Of a stretch of 64,000 nucleotides of DNA, positions 33,901 to 45,240 are shown in pieces; position 1 is the first letter of the stretch; the number at the start of each line of letters is the position of its first letter. The DNA comes from Psococerastis gibbosa. Lineage: Eukaryota; Arthropoda; Insecta; Psocodea; Psocidae. The notes below the pieces were generated by a model. The model was not told where the DNA came from, searched no databases, and was given only the letters and a program-made list of their open reading frames with translations. The translations under genes were made by a program, and so were the position numbers. The DNA lies in NCBI GenBank assembly GCA_963971405.1, contig OZ020488.1:33437089-33501088 (forward strand), in the 5' to 3' direction.

Positions 33901-34481
33901 CTGAATCATTTAAGAAACAAGCGGAGAGGTTAAAAGTTGTAAGAGCTCAAAAAATAGAAGAAGTGGAGGTCGATTGGGATGACCTACAGTCTGAATCTTC
34001 TCGAGGCTCTTCTCGTGGGTCACGGTCGACGATGACTTCGCGTTCAGCGAAGAACTCGAGGAAACTCGAACGAAAGCTTTTAAGTTTGAAAGAAGGCGGA
34101 GCTTTTGAAGACTTAGCGCTAATAGCGTCGTTGCATGATATTGCTTCACAGACAGTTGGTTTCATGTCGCAAGTGCGTTGTTTTAATCTCTTTATGATGA
34201 CAGTTGGAGAATTTGAGGCCGCGACAGGGCTACAAAGTGTTTTTAGATCTTACTTGGATGTCATATCGAGGCTAAGCCCCCACATCTGGCGCCCTATAGG
34301 TTGTTCTGAAGAGTTAGGCCAAAACGCTACATCGAATTCTCTAGCTGCCTCTTGGGCGAATCGCACTGCATCAGCTATGCCAGTTCCGATACAGGCTATC
34401 CAACCTAAATTGTTATTCCCTCCTTCTATCTCTTCGTCCATTCAGTGGGAATTTGGCATTCTTCAGCCGAAAGGGGAATGA
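27917..34481 (+). CDS. ELP1: Elongator complex protein 1, 5 exons
   Basis: ELP1 is the scaffold of Elongator, which installs carboxymethyl-type modifications on tRNA wobble uridine in the cytoplasm. Exons: 27917-28552, 29465-29877, 30442-31108, 32001-32201, 32682-34481; all GT-AG, phases consistent, 1238 codons (human 1332). The start MRNLAV matches the family. Blocks seen: VTVGWGKKETQF and ISWRGDGEY in the first beta-propeller; ALSWRPNGSLIAS; NYHWYTKY; IVPPPMSSYKIEA; VLQMPRGNLE at the propeller end; then helical repeats with SQKDPKEYVPFL and YQRFTVDKFLKRYEKA; a basic Ser-rich stretch around residues 1079-1105, ahead of SLKEGGAFEDLALI; and the C-terminal dimer region. The last exon is 1.8 kb. 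Introns 2 and 3 hold LINE fragments. A poly(A) signal is at 34631. Confidence 0.96.
28745..29200. repeat. SINE-like family 2 (copy 2) with a tRNA-like block
   Basis: It shares ordered blocks with 6375-6785 (TTCAGATTGGTCGG, CAAGCTATGGCCA). On the minus strand near 28962-28885 it reads TAGTGTAGTGGATAACG and, about 35 bases on, CACGGGTCCCA, which look like degenerate A and B boxes of a tRNA promoter. It lies in ELP1 intron 1. Confidence 0.45.
29912..30355 (-). mobile_element. LINE 3' fragment in ELP1 intron 2
   Basis: The minus strand is open from 30339 to 29986 and encodes a LINE C-terminus with LISGHTRTKCHLQRM and the Cys/His cluster CDQCSQPETVEHILRDC. A short poly-A tail is at 29912-29919. 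ATAAATG occurs on both sides (29902-29908 and 30356-30362) as a likely target duplication. It is 5'-truncated and lacks RT. Confidence 0.7.
31392..31800 (+). mobile_element. LINE 3' fragment in ELP1 intron 3
   Basis: The plus strand reads VIALLTGHGPFRQHLSRIGM followed by CRYCESGNETGWHILADC, the post-RNase H Cys/His cluster of non-LTR elements, with a stop at 31683. An AAC/TAC-rich tail follows near 31785. The left boundary is uncertain; no target duplication was identified. Confidence 0.65.
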
Positions 34482-34592
34482 CAGTTGTTGTGTGCCATGA
34501 TGGAAGTTAGGGGTTGTGTGATTTCGTACAATGACAAAAATATGTTTTTTTTTACTCTAACATTATTAAAATTGTATTGTCTTTAAATGGTT

Positions 34593-34636
34593 TTTATTGA
34601 ACGTAAAAACATACTGTACAAATGTAAGAAAATAAA
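34593..34636. terminator. Crossing poly(A) signals of ELP1 and the lysozyme
   Basis: AATAAA at 34631-34636 on the plus strand would end ELP1 150 nt after its stop. AATAAA on the minus strand at 34598-34593 would end the lysozyme mRNA about 195 nt after its stop. If both are used, the two 3' ends overlap. Confidence 0.45.
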
Positions 34637-34792
34637 TAAAACAATATACAAAATGTACAAAAGCAATTTGCGTCAGTTCTTTGTAACCTGACAGTCTTTT
34701 TCTCAAAGAGCATTATCCTATCTTATTTCTTTCTCGTAGGTTTCGAATTATTAGCCCAAAGAGATCATGCTGGTTGTAGTTATATAAATCAG

Positions 34793-37700
34793 TTAGCCGT
34801 TAAGTTTTAAAGCGCTGGATCTACATGAATGGAAGACATGATAATACATGTAACTGTCCATGGGTAGTCCGCATTGGTATCCACCCAAATAATGTATTCT
34901 TGCGTAGTCATCGCAGTCCAAGATGCGGTCCTTGTTACAATCCTGAAACAATAAATAGTCCATTTAGAGACGTGATGATGCTATTGAAGGCGGAATGCAC
35001 AGTTGTTCCTGTAATTAGCAGAAGATTCCTTTAAGCACAATTTCGAACTTGTTAACAAATATCTACACGTATCCGTTGGAAGAGGTACACGAACGCATAC
35101 TGCCTTAGAGTTGAAAACGTTAAAATCTAATCTAAAATATGCTGTATTCCAGAATGTTGCTTTTAAATAAATGTAGGACTGCATTCCGAGTACCTTACTA
35201 CCTTAAGTCCTTAACTGTTTTTAGGAACAGTAGAACAGTAGCTTTAAATTATACAAATTTCAAGCATCATTTTACATTCATTACAAATTAAGCGACTTCT
35301 TGTTCGCTTAACTCTCGTCGACAGCCCCCCCCCCCCCCCCCCCGTGGAAATCTGGTATTTTCCAATCCAGTTGGTTAGACAAAATCTGCGCCCTCCATTT
35401 TTTTCCTTTCCTTTTTGGACAATTAGGCTTTCCCATTGCTAATTTGGATGGAAAATTCCATTTAAGAAACAACCCCATAGTCCTTTTCTGTAATAATATC
35501 ACAGGAAATATGGATCGCAGTAAGATGTCATAAAGTTGAATAAATGTTTCTCCACATTTTGATTTGTGATCGCATGTCATGTCATGTCATAGTTTCTAAC
35601 ACTAGTTGGCCTGATTTATGGAACCCCTTCGACCTGACGGCTGACGTCCGTGTGTCCGAATTGTTTTGTATGCAAATCAAGTTCTGCAATATAACTGATC
35701 GCTGTTGGTGACGACCACATATCGTACATCAAAATGTATGGCAACAAAATTGTTCTATTTTTATTTTTATACGAGCGGTGTTTCCTGAGAAATTAGATTT
35801 TTACACCCGTAAGTTGTCTCTTAAACAGATTGGCATTTCAGCTATCTCACATAAAAAAAAACGGTCTATTGTATATAAGTGAGATGGGACATTCGAGCGC
35901 GCCAAAAAATATTCTTTGAATCCTGGGCCCACCCGCAGGCTGATCATGGCGATTGGTATTTATTTAATCCTGGGATTAAAACTGTAAACAAACAAATTTT
36001 GAATAGCACTTTCCATTATAAAATTATCTTGTTTACATTTTTAATACCAGGGTTTATTCAATAATTGCTAATTAATAATAAGATAATTTTATAATGGAAA
36101 GTGCTATTCAAAATTTGTTTGTTTACAGTTTTAATTACAGGAATAAGTTAATACCAATCGCCATGATCAGCCTACTCCAGGCTGATCGAGGCGATTGTAA
36201 TACCGGGGTTAAATAAATACCCTAGGATTATAACTGTAAACAAACAAATTTTAAATAGCACTTTCCATTATAAAATTATCTTGTTTACATTTTTATTACC
36301 AGTGGATTAAATAAATACCGGTATTATAATCGCCTCGATCAGGCTGCAGGTGGTCCCACGATTCAAAACTTATTTTTGGCACGCTAGAATGTTCCATCTC
36401 TCCTGGCTATATAGAACTCTATTGCACTATAATTTTCTCTATTTTGAACTTACTTGTGCATATCGAGCCATGTACTGCCTGACAGCCGCAGCCGAACAGT
36501 ATGGATCATTGGCGCAAGTTTCGTAAGATCCTTGTCGATCTGGGTTGTCTTTGGGTATGGTGGGGCGGCCGGAATCAATCCAGTAAGCTCTGGAGATGAG
36601 GAAGGGACCGCAGAGACCTCGAGTGCAGCCTATAGTCAGGTTGCAATTGGTTGTCGCTTCACAAATACATCCTAAGCACGTGTCCGACAGGTCAGGCATA
36701 TTGTCCGCATTTAGTCGGTTTCCTGGATAAAGGAAAAATCATGTTCAATGCTAGGCATAACAATTATTTTCAATTTACCAAATTCAATTAGTTGCCCAAC
36801 CCCACCCAACATGCTTAGCTTTAAGCTGAACTTATTAGCTGACTTATAGATGTGAGTACTATATAAAATTTGCCAAAAAATAACGTCGACTAAATTGTAT
36901 TCATAAGCCATAAAACACTGCATTTTAATTTCACTTAGAGAAGACGTAAGAAACCCGGTGCTTGACACAGGGAACCACACTTCTAGGACATCAAAGTCTT
37001 GAGCTTTGATATTCTTGGGGCAAACTCCTTTTTGACAAGTAGGTATCTTGGCCATTAAGACACTTTATGTCTTCTAATCGTATCTTAGTAAGTTGAGGTG
37101 TCTTGCTTTAAGCATTTGAAAGCCGAGACAAGACACCGGAGAAGTGGAGGTTGCTGCTTACAAGGATTAAGTACGTTGAGAAAATATTCGGATATGTGTC
37201 TTGCGGCAAGAATCCCTATGAAAGTTTAATTCCAAAACACTTCTTTGCAAGCAACTTAATTCTCTTTTTTGAAATATGGGAAAGAAGAGCAAAACCAGCC
37301 ACTTGTTTTCACAGGGAGATAGATGGTGTTACTGCTTCAATATCTTAATTAGGCGGGAAAGTCAGCTTCATTTATAATGTTATGTGAGAAAACGGCTACG
37401 TGACAATTGACAGGACAAGCTTCGGTTGGCTTGGCCTAACATGGGTGCTTCAGAGCATGTAATACAACAATGCGCCCTGCTTCATCGCTGCGATGGCATC
37501 TTGCTCTGGCAGTATTTTTAACTAAAATATTTGTAAATCATTAAAGATTATTTCATTGGACTTAGACCACATAAAGGCTCATAGACCGCCCAATGCAAAC
37601 TGCCCTTCTTGTCAACATCCGTGGACACAATCTCACAAACTCCTTAATAAGTGCTAATAAGGGCTTCAGGCTTAAAATTTACGAACTCTGAGACCACTTG

Positions 37701-39969
37701 GCGGAATTGACCCACAAATGACGTCAATGATTGAGTTAGAGGAGGCACTTTACTATACAAGTTAAATTCCGGGCCATATAATTTGTGATTGCATATTGAT
37801 ATTTGTAAGGGCATCGGCTTGTAGATGATAATAGGTTGGCGTTTCTTAATGGGGCATGTATTCCCAGACCCGGCTGGGCACGACCGCAGCTATAATATGG
37901 GGTTCAACTATTGTTCTATGACGTCATTGAAATTGGCATATACCGGTTGATTCATTCTATCCGCTTCAGTAATTTTTACAACTTAATCGATTGTCTGCCT
38001 ATTACTCGTGCTATAGCTACAAAATTAATCCTGGGTCCACCCAATGCTAATGGGCACCTTTTTATTGTAAGCCTGTCATGTCCCAGTTTACCTGGGAGGC
38101 TCGCGGTTTTCAGTCCAATCTCCCGACTCCCGGAAAGATGTTGTCGGGAGAGCATAATCTCCCGGGTTTGAAAATAACTTGCCTACTGCTTATATGGTAC
38201 TAAGTGGCAAAGCAGACTGAATTGCGGGAAATGCACATCAGAATAAGTTATTATGTATGGTAGGTCCGCTGGTACGTAGCCTATATTCCCGGGATAGTGC
38301 GTTAATGAAATAGATACATAATGTTAATTTTTATGAATCCGCGTCCTTGAGTAATTCCAGAGGAAGTATCCGGGAAGCCGGATCCATGCGCTGCTTTGGT
38401 TCCGAATGCCAGTGGCTATGAATAGATACCGGCGAGTCTACTATGCAAATCAACGTTCCAGGTGGGCGTATTTACAGTCCACCACGGCCTAGTGTCATCT
38501 CCTGCCCACCAGTACCTGCCCACAGTCCATTTTTAATGGACCCAGGACGATGGCGCCTACTCGTTTCCTATGAGAATGCGTTAAGTTGTTTGTCAGCTAG
38601 CTTGTGGTCTGCCCACTTGCTACTGAACGACGTGATGGTGATAGGTTTTGAAGGTTGGTTCGGCGCCAGGTTGAGTGAGTCAGAAAGGTCATTTAAAACA
38701 CAGTTTGTACAACAGCTTTCTGGCGATGAAGTTCTAACTGCGGTCGTTATCAACAGTATCGGTATATAGAAGTTTTGTGTTTGTCTTGAAGGTTTTTGTT
38801 TAGCCGCACTAAGTTAATTATTGTACTCTACATAACTTTTCACTTTTTTTTGCATAACCGAAGCTATTATTTACCCCTGTTAAGGGATGATACCACAACG
38901 GGACATTCAAATCAAATCAAATCAAATACATATTTATTCCAATTGTTGCAACAAGACCAGTATACATAAAATGATAAATTGTATAAAATTATAATTAGAT
39001 TTTTTAAATACGCTAAATTAACTTAAGTTAAATTACATTAATACTTTACAAGGAATTATAACCAGCCCAACTGTGTTTCCACGTGCTAGGGCCGGTACAG
39101 TGTTTTAGTTTAACTCAGATGTAGAACATTGGTTTAATGGATAGATAATTAGGTATATACACAGATTTCTATCATCTAGTTAAACCAGCGTCCCGTCCGT
39201 TGTTGTATCATCCCTTAACAGTGGCTGTTAACTTTTATGCCCCTTTGTGTACCTACATGTAGGTAATTGTGACAGCTAAAAGGTTCATCTCCTATCTGAC
39301 GTTTGTAACAATAAAATATAAAAGTGAAAACTTGCTAATGTCATGATTGTAGTTGAAACTTGAAGGCCCTGTTTAGGTGCAAGAAGCACAGCAAATTATT
39401 TTCAATCCCGCGCTGGGGCTGAGGCCTAGAGGAATACATTGAGGTTCTTTGAAAGGGGTTGGATCGGAACTCCATCTGGGCGAGTGAAGTATACGTACCT
39501 ACCTGCTATGCCGTTTAGTATTAACTTATTCTTGGGGTTAAAAATGTAAACAAAACCATTTTGAATAGCACTTTCCATTCTAAAATTATCTTGGTTACAT
39601 TTTTAATCCCGGGTTAAGATTAAAAATAGTAGGCCCGCTGATTTATTATAAATAATCACTTTTTGTTCTATTACTAAGCCAATCTAGCGGAGTTAGGACT
39701 ATATAAGTTAGTCCTCTTCTACGCTCAAATAGGAAGGACCGGGACCGCCTGCTTTACATGCCCTACGAAGCATGGCTAGAAAATGTGTGGGACTCGAACC
39801 AATATCCTTTCAGGTGAAAGTCAGAGTCCGTACCACTACTCTACTTGTCTGCCATCTTATGTTTATCTACAGAAAAGGCGAAAAACTTACCTGGACTGAC
39901 AATGATGGACTTGACTAGCGCACACGATATGGCAACTAGGAGGACGACGAAGACGAGTTTTGAATCCAT
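34793..39969 (-). CDS. Secreted i-type (invertebrate) lysozyme, 3 exons
   Basis: Exons: 39969-39891, 36722-36454, 34942-34793; GT-AG, phases consistent, 165 codons. Residues 1 to about 21 are a signal peptide (MDSKLVFVVLLVAISCALVK). The mature part has CLGCICEATTNCNLTIGC, CGPFLISRAYW, RYAQ joined to DCNKDRILDCDDYARIH, and LGGYQCG. This is the destabilase/i-type pattern, with 12 cysteines able to form six disulfides. The catalytic Glu position (CICE) is kept, but the stretch that holds the catalytic Asp in bivalve enzymes (an MDVG-type segment before CG) is shortened to TRGL and has no Asp. Muramidase activity is therefore doubtful; similar insect members are also non-canonical. It is likely a digestive, immune or isopeptidase-like secreted protein. 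Intron 1 is 3.2 kb and contains a SINE and a MITE. Confidence 0.92.
35325..35345. repeat. Poly-C run in lysozyme intron 2
   Basis: A C homopolymer of about 18-19 bases. It is one of at least a dozen long G/C runs in the window; exact length is unreliable in short-read assemblies. Confidence 0.7.
35878..36410. mobile_element. Foldback MITE with internal repeated core
   Basis: Arms of about 90 bp (left GAGATGGGACATTCGAGCG, right its diverged complement ending TTCCATCTC) enclose three copies of a core built on ACTGTAAACAAACAAATTTT ... CACTTTCCATTATAAAATT, the middle one inverted. Single copies of the core occur at about 39535-39605 and, diverged, at 58470-58560. It lies in lysozyme intron 2. 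Confidence 0.65.
37056..38876. other. Lysozyme intron 1, no gene seen
   Basis: Only short frames (60-110 codons) without known motifs. No repeat shared with other parts of the window was noticed, apart from a CTCCCGG-rich palindromic patch near 38100-38165. Confidence 0.3.
38877..39221. mobile_element. 345-bp MITE with 17-bp inverted ends
   Basis: Ends CTGTTAAGGGATGATAC (left) and GTATCATCCCTTAACAG (right) are exact inverted copies, and the similarity extends further with one small insertion. Inside is a short TCAAA tandem repeat followed by AT-rich sequence, perhaps a nested SINE tail. No clear target duplication. Confidence 0.6.
39658..39853 (-). mobile_element. tRNA-derived SINE, near full length
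   Basis: On the minus strand it begins with a tRNA-like head (39853-39785): an A-box-like TAGAGTAGTGGT and a perfect B box GGTTCGAGTCC followed by CACA. A body follows with CATGCTTCGTAGGGCATG, AAGCAGGCGGTCCCGG and CCTAACTCCGCTAGATTGGC, ending near AATAGAACAAAAAG. It is not a functional tRNA: there is no acceptor stem pairing. Relatives are at 42979, 52310, 52912 and 55275. Confidence 0.75.
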
Positions 39970-40051
39970 TGTTGATATATAATATTAACGGACTAGTGCG
40001 CGTATTATACAACTCGTGGTTAGTGTGGTTGCCTTAGCCGTATAAGAAACA

Positions 40052-40085
40052 GACTGAAGGCGTGGGCAGTCATGGACTACTTATA
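40052..40085 (-). promoter_or_regulatory. Lysozyme core promoter: TATA box plus initiator
   Basis: On the minus strand TATAAG lies at 40085-40080 and the arthropod initiator TCAGTC at 40057-40052, with the presumed +1 A at 40055, exactly 30 bases downstream of the TATA T. That gives an 85-nt 5' UTR before the ATG at 39969. Spacing and motifs fit a focused, regulated promoter. Confidence 0.6.
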
Positions 40086-40089
40086 TGCC

Positions 40090-41204
40090 CTTGCGACCAA
40101 CGCACTGTGTGAGTCACAGCACTTTAGCTGCATCGCTAGGGGAAGCGATCAGGATATAGGTTTTATATGTGTGTGCCATATGTGACACCAGGCTACACCC
40201 TATTTGTCATGTAGACTCATGATAATTCCGAAGTTACTCAGTCTGACTTTATTGGTCCCTCCCAGTCAGCTGATGTGAGGTCATTAAGTATTTTGCTCGC
40301 TTCTGCTGTAACGAAATTACGAGTCCTATCATCTGGCTCATAACGCATGAAAAACTCTTATGAGGGTATATAATTTTATTACCTTCATCTCGCGATTTAA
40401 GCGCCATCTTTGTCAATGCATAATTTTCACATAAACATACAAAGCCCCAAAGGGCGTTGCGTTATGATTATTGAAAAAAAAAAAACGTATGTGAGTCATT
40501 CTCCTAAAAACGTTTTTTTTTATGTCCGAACCCTTTCTATCCTTCATGTTCATAAAATCTTAGAAAATTAGTTTTATGGCAGTTGGGGATGTTGTCAATA
40601 TTTAAACCTTGCCAATCTCGTTTTACCAAATTATAGAGCATCTGAAATATTTAGGAACATTTTTAATCCTAAATTGTAATAGATATCCGCGTGCCCGAAT
40701 TGCGCTTTTTTAGAAACATTATATTTTAATGAGGATTAAAATTAAATTTACAGTAATTGGGATGATTTGAAATTATGAAAAACTAGACTTAGTTTTAAAA
40801 TTTTCATAAAATGTAAAAGTACAACAAAAAACACGAAAAGTAACCGCTTTCAGAAGAATGACCCAGATACTTTCATATTGCCTGGATTTTCCTCGAGAGC
40901 AGCAAGCACTATTCCCAGGGGCGCATGCTCAGGGGCACCAAATAGATTTCGACCAAGGAAGCTATTAGCTTTGAATTAAAGGAGCGTGTCGTATTAACTT
41001 ATTTACTGACTGGAAGAGTGAAAAGTAAAATACTACGAGTATATAATAATATACTATGTAGGTACTACATACGGTAACCCTGCTTATTTCGAAATGGATC
41101 TGATTTCAAATTTAATATCAGCTGTGGATGAGTTGGGCTACAATTCATGGAAGTTGCATCTCGTTGTTGGGCGGAATTGGGAAACATTTTCAAAAATGTA
41201 AAAG
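40090..41204. other. Lysozyme upstream region, nothing supported
   Basis: AT-rich sequence upstream of the lysozyme promoter without open frames of note. Any enhancer content cannot be read by eye. Confidence 0.3.
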
Positions 41205-41490
41205 AACCAGTACGAGTGAACTCGTACATGGTTTCCTATTTATTTAATTAGCGGGGTAAAATCCCACAAAATTGAGTTAGCCCAAAATATAAAAAACGGT
41301 CTCGAGATATGATTTTTATAAACCTGAATATCGAATTTCATCAAAATCTACCGAATAGTTTGTCCACAATTCAACCAACACCGACAGACATTTCGTAAAA
41401 ATCACTTTTGGTTTCTGGGACCTCAAAACGTGTAATTCCTTTGAAAATTTTGACCATCACAAAGCTTTCCTTACACAAATGCCAAAGTAT
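41205..41490. repeat. GACA-family repeat, partial copy
   Basis: Carries the 3' half of the family: AAATTGAGTTAGCCCAAAAT, ACCGACAGACATTTCGTAAA, CTGGGACCTCAAAACGTG, CATCACAAAGCTTTCCTTA. The 5' half is absent. Confidence 0.6.
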
Positions 41491-41999
41491 AGGTATAGGA
41501 AACTAAAAAATCTATCATGTCGCACAGAAACATGTTTTTGTGTAGTCCGTTCATAGGCTGCTTCGATTAGGTTTCCTTTTAAGTAGGTAGCGACAAATCT
41601 TTATCTGTTCTTCTTATAAGCCTATACCACTTCGACGGGTTAAAGAAACTTCATAAGCAACAGTCTGGACTTATCATGCTTATATTTAAATGCATATATG
41701 TAAGTATTGTAGGGATGGTCATGTTTTAAAACTCGTTCCTTGATGGTTTACTTTGCTGAAGTCTGTGGGCAGTTGCTGGAAGGGTTTCACACTCTATTTT
41801 AAGTACCGTAACATTGTATTCGTCTGTATTTGTAGATAGATTGTGCAGTGGAACGGCAAGACTGAGTCCAAGTATCCGAATCAATTGGGACCGGACCCCC
41901 GCCTATAATAATAAGAATAATTCCATTTTTAAATAAATGTAAAATTTTGATAAACAGTTACTTTTAGGTAACTTTCAGTGTGCATATTTCTATTAATAG

Positions 42000-42620
42000 A
42001 AATATAATTAATCTTATATATAAAATTCTCATGTCCCGGTGTTAGTAGTTGAACTCCTCCGAAACGGCTTTACCGATTCTCATGAAATTTTGTGTGCATA
42101 TCGGGTAGGTCTGAGAATCGGACAACATCTATTTTTCATACCCCTAAATATTAAGGGTAATCCACCCCTAATTTTTTTTTTCAATTTTGGATTAAACAAA
42201 TTCAACAAATAACCCCTATTTTTTTTTTTTTTTTTTTTATCTTCCGCCTTTACCTCCGAAATGGCTTTACCGATTCTCATGAAATTTTATCGGGTAGGTC
42301 TGAGAATCGGACATCTATTTTTCATACCCCTAAATATATAACCCTGAATTTTCAACCCTTTACAATCAACCCCTATTTTTATTTTTAATATATATATATA
42401 TTTTTATCTTCCGCCTTTACCTCCGAAACGGCTTTACCGATTCTCATGAAATTTTACTAAATATTAAGGGGCGGTGCCGCGGAGCTAAATATTACCCTTT
42501 TTTAGACTGTCTTTAATGTCTGCTATCAGGTCATGAAATTTTGCCGCATTTACATGAGCAGTGGGCGCGAGGCCGAAGGCCGAGCTGCCGCCCGCGGCAG
42601 GCGCAAGAGGGGCGGGGCCG
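42000..42620. repeat. Three tandem repeats, Helitron-like sequence
   Basis: A block with CCGAAACGGCTTTACCGATT then CTCATGAAATTTT occurs three times (about 42058, 42253, 42420) with similar downstream text (GGTAGGTCTGAGAATCGGAC, CATACCCCTAAATAT in two). A GC-rich GGCGGTGCCGCGGAGC segment follows. Such ACGGCTTTACCGATT...GCCGCGG layouts resemble non-autonomous Helitrons in arthropods, from memory. No diagnostic 3' hairpin-CTRR end was established. Confidence 0.4.
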
Positions 42621-42978
42621 CGGAGTGGGCCCCGTTCCGCTTGTTAATTAATAATAATAGTTGCACCTTATGCTGTATACCTACATGGGGACCCATGGGC
42701 CCAAATTGTGGCCTAGATCCCGACTTCAGGATCATTTAATGTTATGCTGTACATAGGAGAAAGTCAAGGTTTACTGAATATCTCGGTCAAAGTAAGCATT
42801 TTGACTGCCTTCGCCGTTCTTGGGCAGCCAAGTCGCACACCTGCTTATGAAATTGTTTTGTGTGTGAAGGCGATTCAAATAATTGGAGTTTGGATAACAA
42901 TTTGTTCTACTGTGGCATTCAGGTTCGAGTCCTAATTATCTTAATAATCTTGAAAATATCTTAATAATCTTGGTACAT

Positions 42979-43092
42979 TTTCTAGCCATGCTTCGAAGGG
43001 CATGTAAAGCAGGCGAGCCTTCCTAGTTGAGTGTAAAGGGGCCTTTCTATCCCTAACTCCGCTAGGTTAGCTTAGAAATAGAACAAAAAGTC
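42979..43092 (+). mobile_element. SINE body fragment (no tRNA head)
   Basis: Matches the body of the SINE at 39658 (TTCTAGCCATGCTTCGAAGG ... CCTAACTCCGCTAGGTTAGC ... AATAGAACAAAAAG), in plus orientation. The tRNA-like head is missing. Confidence 0.6.
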
Positions 43093-43964
43093 AATCCTTA
43101 ATTATCTGTTCTCATCATCGTAAAAGGGAAACTTAATCCTAAACTATTGTCCTGTGTAATAGGCGTTTCATTCTTAGAACCAAGAAATATACTAGACAAT
43201 AATGTAGCGAGAGAAAGCATTTAACAACGCATGCTTTGCTCTTTTGACCTCCTATGCGTCTGTTGGACCCTAGTAAAGGTCACGCATGCCATAAATGGTT
43301 CAATATAACATAAACGCCACTTTTAGGGGGATTCATCTACCTATTGAGATGGCGACCAATGTTCGACATTCGGAAAATTTCTTCACAACTTTTCATTTCA
43401 TGACCCCCTGAGCCCAAAACCACCCTCCGTTCAAAATGTTATATATATATTCTATATACTGTATGTATGTATATTGTATACAGTATGTATATCGATTTTA
43501 GAAAACACTCTAACTTCCGTAAATGTTATCTGATTTTGATGAAACTTGGCGCAAAAATTTATCATACAAATATCTTGATCGACTTCGTTAACCAGCCAGA
43601 TCCACTGATTAGTTACAAGATGGCGGCCGATTGGAACCTTATATAATTCATATCTCAGTTAATATTGTTCGCAGAGGAATGAATTAAAATCTGACTGAAA
43701 GCCCGTATTATTATCTACGCTAATGGTAATCAACACCTTTTACGACAAGTCAACGATTTCAAGATGACGTCCTGTCAAAGTGAAAATAATTTGATAAGTA
43801 AAAGTTCATAGTCGTCATTGTTTGGAACACAAGAGTGTTTTGTGTGTTGATGTTGTGGTCGGGAAAATAATAAAGTATTTTTAATTTTTTATTACTTACA
43901 TAGCGTAGAGGAAAAGCAGGGTCTGCGGAATCTTGCTACACCTGATCGGCCAGAGCCCGGTGGC

Positions 43965-44240
43965 GTAAATAACACCCCCGTAACCCCCGCGGTGCGGGGG
44001 GGGGGGGGCGCAGCATTGCTGGGGGCGCACTTCAGTTCCCAAAAATAATAAGATAATTTACCTATAGAAATCTACGTACGGTAATTAATAAAAATATTAA
44101 ATATCAATTTGTTATCCATGTTGACTATAATTATGAAATAAGGAACTTCATCTCATTTAAAACTAAAAATTATCTTTCTCGCCAATCCTGCGCTTCATCA
44201 GTGGCAGCAGAATGCACTAGGTACCAGTAGCGTAAATAAC
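43965..44240. repeat. Inverted partner of the palindrome centre
   Basis: A 270-bp segment (GCGTAAATAACACCCCCG ... GCAGCAGAATGCACTAGGTA) that reappears inverted as the loop of the palindrome at 45455-46640. Contains a poly-G run at about 43986. Confidence 0.65.
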
Positions 44241-44369
44241 TTTAACTGCGCCCCCCCCCCCCGCAAGACCTTTGTTGCGCCCTACCCTGTCTTACTATTT
44301 CATCTTTGTTATGAGTGATTGCCAATAGTGGAATGCTAGGCCGTAGCCACGATTTTTTTTGGAGGTGGC

Positions 44370-45240
44370 TGCACTGGCGTAAATTCCCAACATTTCTGTG
44401 GGGGGGGGGTGGCTTTAGGACCCTAAGACCTTGAACCCCCGGAGAAAAGTGAGGTTTTACGCATATTATACTCTGGAGGAAAGGGAGCCTGGGGGTCACC
44501 CCCCTCCCCTCGGAGAAAAAATTGATAATTGGGCCCAAATTAGTGGGGTTTTACCCATATTCTAACCTGGAGAAAGGGGAACCCGGGGGTCCCATGTATG
44601 AATAGACCCAAATTAGGGAGGTTTTACGCATTTTGCAACAGTTGAGATTTTATGGACGAATAAACCTACCACTGAGGGGGGCCCGGGGGTTTCCCCCGAA
44701 GAAAAAATTTGAAAAAAAAAGTCTGAAATGTTGGGGTTTTAAGGATTTTATGTAATATATTTTTGTGAAAGTACTTGGTCAATATGTTGCTTTTTCATTA
44801 TGATGTCTTTGTCTGATTTGTGAAATAAGCATACCAAGAATCAATTTCCCTTTCATTTTTGTGGATACTATGCCTTTATATAATAACGTCTTTGTCACCA
44901 GAATTCCTGGGGGGGGGGGGGCAGGACCCCTCTATATACGCCAATGTTTGCAAGCAGTACAATTGAGATAATTATTGTTATAACGACGAATAAACCTACC
45001 ATTGAGTGGGGCCCGGGGGTCTCCCCCGGAGGAAAAATTTGAAACATAGCTCTGAAGTATTGGGGTTTTAAGCATTTTGAGTAATATATTTTTTGTGAAA
45101 GTACTTGGTCAATATGTTGATTTTTTCATATAAAATAAGCATACTAAGAATAAACTTCCCTTTCATTATTGTGGATACTATGTGCCTTTAGCATCAGCCC
45201 CCATAATGGGCTTAGCCCCCCCCCCCCCAGGACCCTCCTA
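44370..45240. repeat. Cluster of GC-rich satellite-like monomers
   Basis: Repeated units with GGGGTTTTA(C/A)GCATTTT and GGGGGGCCCGGGGGTCTCCC, the same family as 21230-22316 in opposite orientation. Two larger sub-units (about 44640-44920 and 44985-45215) share GACGAATAAACCTACCA and GTGAAAGTACTTGGTCAATA. Not coding. Confidence 0.6.

Noticed and set aside
36711..37055. 114-codon minus frame next to lysozyme exon 2
   Set aside because: It overlaps the intron and acceptor of the lysozyme and has no recognised motif.
38443..38769. 108-codon plus frame
   Set aside because: No family resemblance and no supporting context.
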